Origin: an uncultured Leucothrix sp.
GTDB taxonomy: Bacteria; Pseudomonadota; Gammaproteobacteria; Thiotrichales; Thiotrichaceae
Direction of reading: 5' to 3'
DNA length: 7,531 nt
Assembly (NCBI GenBank): GCA_938004025.1
Contig: CALKXC010000096.1
Span: 1-7,531 of the forward strand
Below are positions 6,811 through 7,531 of the stretch, piece after piece (the first letter of the stretch is position 1; each line of letters starts with the position of its first letter). The notes beneath the pieces are model-generated. The model was not told the DNA's origin, searched no databases, and worked only from the letters and a program-made list of their open reading frames with translations. Both the position numbers and the translations under genes were made by a program.

Positions 6811-6950
6811 ATAGAATCCAACCTTGCCTTTAAATTAGACATATCAACCAATTCCTTTTTCATTTCCAGCCCTTTAAGACACAAAGCATAATATTCATTG
6901 CATGATCGCACCCTTACGACCAATACAGCGATAATCAGAGTTTGAAACAT
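6807..6950 (-). CDS. Short frame translationally coupled to the nuclease gene (leader peptide or gene remnant)
   Basis: A frame of 47 codons from ATG 6950 ends in TGA at 6807-6809, so its stop and the nuclease ATG overlap as ATGA, the classic coupled arrangement. The first part is hydrophobic (MFQTLIIAVLVV) and the rest is charged and helical (LEMKKELVDMSNLKARLDSI). An internal ATG at 6863 has AAAGGG (6870-6875) 6 bases upstream, a better ribosome site than the first ATG has, so the true product may be only 18 residues. It could be a leader that feeds ribosomes to the nuclease gene, or the surviving 3' end of a longer partner gene cut off when ccdAB or other DNA was joined upstream. It is not recognised as a family. 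Confidence 0.4.
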   Translation of the reverse strand: MFQTLIIAVLVVRVRSCNEYYALCLKGLEMKKELVDMSNLKARLDSI

Positions 6951-6951
6951 G

Positions 6952-7007
6952 GACTACGGTCGCAATGGACCGATGTCAGCATATCGCAGAAGTCAGAAAT
7001 CGTAGTC
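6952..7007. repeat. 7-bp inverted repeat just after ccdB
   Basis: GACTACG (6952-6958) and CGTAGTC (7001-7007) are perfect inverse complements bracketing 42 bases, starting 3 bases after the ccdB stop and ending 1 base before the ATG of the short frame. The interior has only weak pairing and no T run. It lacks the GTTRRRY/RYYYAAC boxes of an integron attC site. It may be a transcript-end structure of ccdAB, the trace of a junction, or chance. Confidence 0.35.
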
Positions 7008-7010
7008 TTA

Positions 7011-7328
7011 TCAAATACCACTTATCGCAAAATCCAAAGCAGCAAGAACGTGAGACCGACAATGCTCTAGCGTACCTATGGGCGTTGATAACAAGCGATC
7101 CGGTATCGCAGAGATCTGTGGGGTCATCAGAACATACGGCTGATCATCTAACATAACTTCGGGCATTAGCACGTCCATAGCTGCACCGTGAAGTGAATCC
7201 TTTTTGCTCAACGGGATCACTATTCTGGTGGCCAACGTCGATAGAACAGAATGCTGAACATCCACAAGAAGTGGATACTGTTTTCTGCTAGTTCGGTTTG
7301 TGTTTTCGTAAACATTAAACTGTGCCAT
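7011..7328 (-). CDS. ccdB: CcdB-family gyrase-poisoning toxin
   Basis: 105 residues, close to the 101 of plasmid F CcdB. Matching landmarks in order are: MAQFNVYEN at the start, YPLLVDVQHSVL (18-29), TRIVIPLSKKD (34-44), PYVLMTPQISAIP (64-76), and a final helix LAALDFAISGI. CcdB traps DNA gyrase (GyrA) on cleaved DNA; in F CcdB the last three residues W99-G100-I101 are needed for this. Here the end is S-G-I, so the Trp is replaced while Gly-Ile is kept; from memory, some chromosomal homologues (Vibrio fischeri type) also lack this Trp, so the toxin is not necessarily dead. I chose the ATG at 7328 because it overlaps the ccdA stop by one base (TAATG), the usual coupled layout, with GAG 7 bases upstream. 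The frame can be read 10 codons further up, but that lies within ccdA. Confidence 0.9.
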   Translation of the reverse strand: MAQFNVYENTNRTSRKQYPLLVDVQHSVLSTLATRIVIPLSKKDSLHGAAMDVLMPEVMLDDQPYVLMTPQISAIPDRLLSTPIGTLEHCRSHVLAALDFAISGI

Positions 7329-7531
7329 TAAAAGTCTCGAGTCGAATCGCTGAAGCAACCCTGCTCGTCAACCATATTGTTATAAGCCACAATGGCCAAT
7401 TTGTTTCTCTCCTGCCATTTTTCATTTTCTACCCGCGCCAGTTTCTCAGTAAGCGCGGCCTCGAGAAGTGCCGACAGGTTGATTTGCATTTTTCTGGATT
7501 TCGCCAATAAATCACTGTTGATACTGAGATT
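7328..7531 (-). CDS. ccdA: CcdA-family antitoxin (5' end beyond the window)
   Basis: The frame is open from the right edge and gives 67 residues to TAA at 7328-7330. Compared with the 72-residue CcdA of plasmid F, only a few N-terminal residues are missing. The DNA-binding ribbon-helix-helix part is visible (LSINSDLLAKS, then MQINLSALLEAALTEKL), followed by a helical stretch with ENEKWQERNKLAIVAYNNMV and the CcdB-binding C-terminal tail DEQGCFSDSTRDF, which parallels NGSFADENRDW of F CcdA. CcdA neutralises CcdB and, with it, represses the ccdAB promoter, which must lie just outside the window. The short size meant it had to be found by reading the frame overlapping the ccdB start. Confidence 0.88.
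   Translation of the reverse strand, partial: NLSINSDLLAKSRKMQINLSALLEAALTEKLARVENEKWQERNKLAIVAYNNMVDEQGCFSDSTRDF

Noticed and set aside
6951..7010. Integron attC site after ccdB
   Set aside because: ccdAB pairs do occur in Vibrio integron arrays, but the inverted repeat here lacks the GTTRRRY and RYYYAAC boxes.

Overview
The window looks like a chromosomal segment of a gammaproteobacterium, probably marine (Vibrio/Shewanella/Marinomonas-like). This placement is inferred from the CcdAB sequences, the AT-rich composition and the oxidoreductase tail; no rRNA or other species marker is present. At the left edge is the 3' end of a plus-strand Gfo/Idh/MocA-type oxidoreductase gene (1-234), followed by a perfect 12-bp hairpin. 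This looks like ordinary metabolic host DNA.

Everything from 473 to the right edge is on the minus strand and looks like an accessory, defence-type region. In the direction of transcription (right to left) it contains: the end of a CcdA antitoxin gene and a full CcdB gyrase-toxin gene (7531-7011); a short frame of up to 47 codons whose stop overlaps the next start as ATGA (6950-6807); a large 890-residue protein (6810-4138) with an HsdR-type PD-(D/E)XK nuclease domain, a P-loop NTPase, a winged-helix-like region and a C-terminal S1 RNA-binding domain; a 555-base gap with a good promoter at its downstream end; a 245-residue multi-pass membrane protein (3582-2845); a 572-residue protein (2825-1107) with a probably inactive caspase-like N-terminus, a HEAT-like helical segment and a non-catalytic FGE-sulfatase (C-type-lectin-like) domain; and a 172-residue protein of unknown family (991-473).

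Working model (inference): the nuclease-NTPase-S1 protein is a self-contained nucleic-acid sensor/effector with no methyltransferase partner in view. The membrane protein, pseudocaspase-FGE protein and 172-residue protein form a second unit read from its own promoter, resembling NTPase-, caspase- and FGE-based bacterial conflict systems. Whether the two units are one system or two neighbours in a defence island cannot be settled from this sequence. CcdAB beside them would fit an addiction or stabilisation module. No integrase, transposase, CRISPR array, tRNA or clear attachment site is visible.
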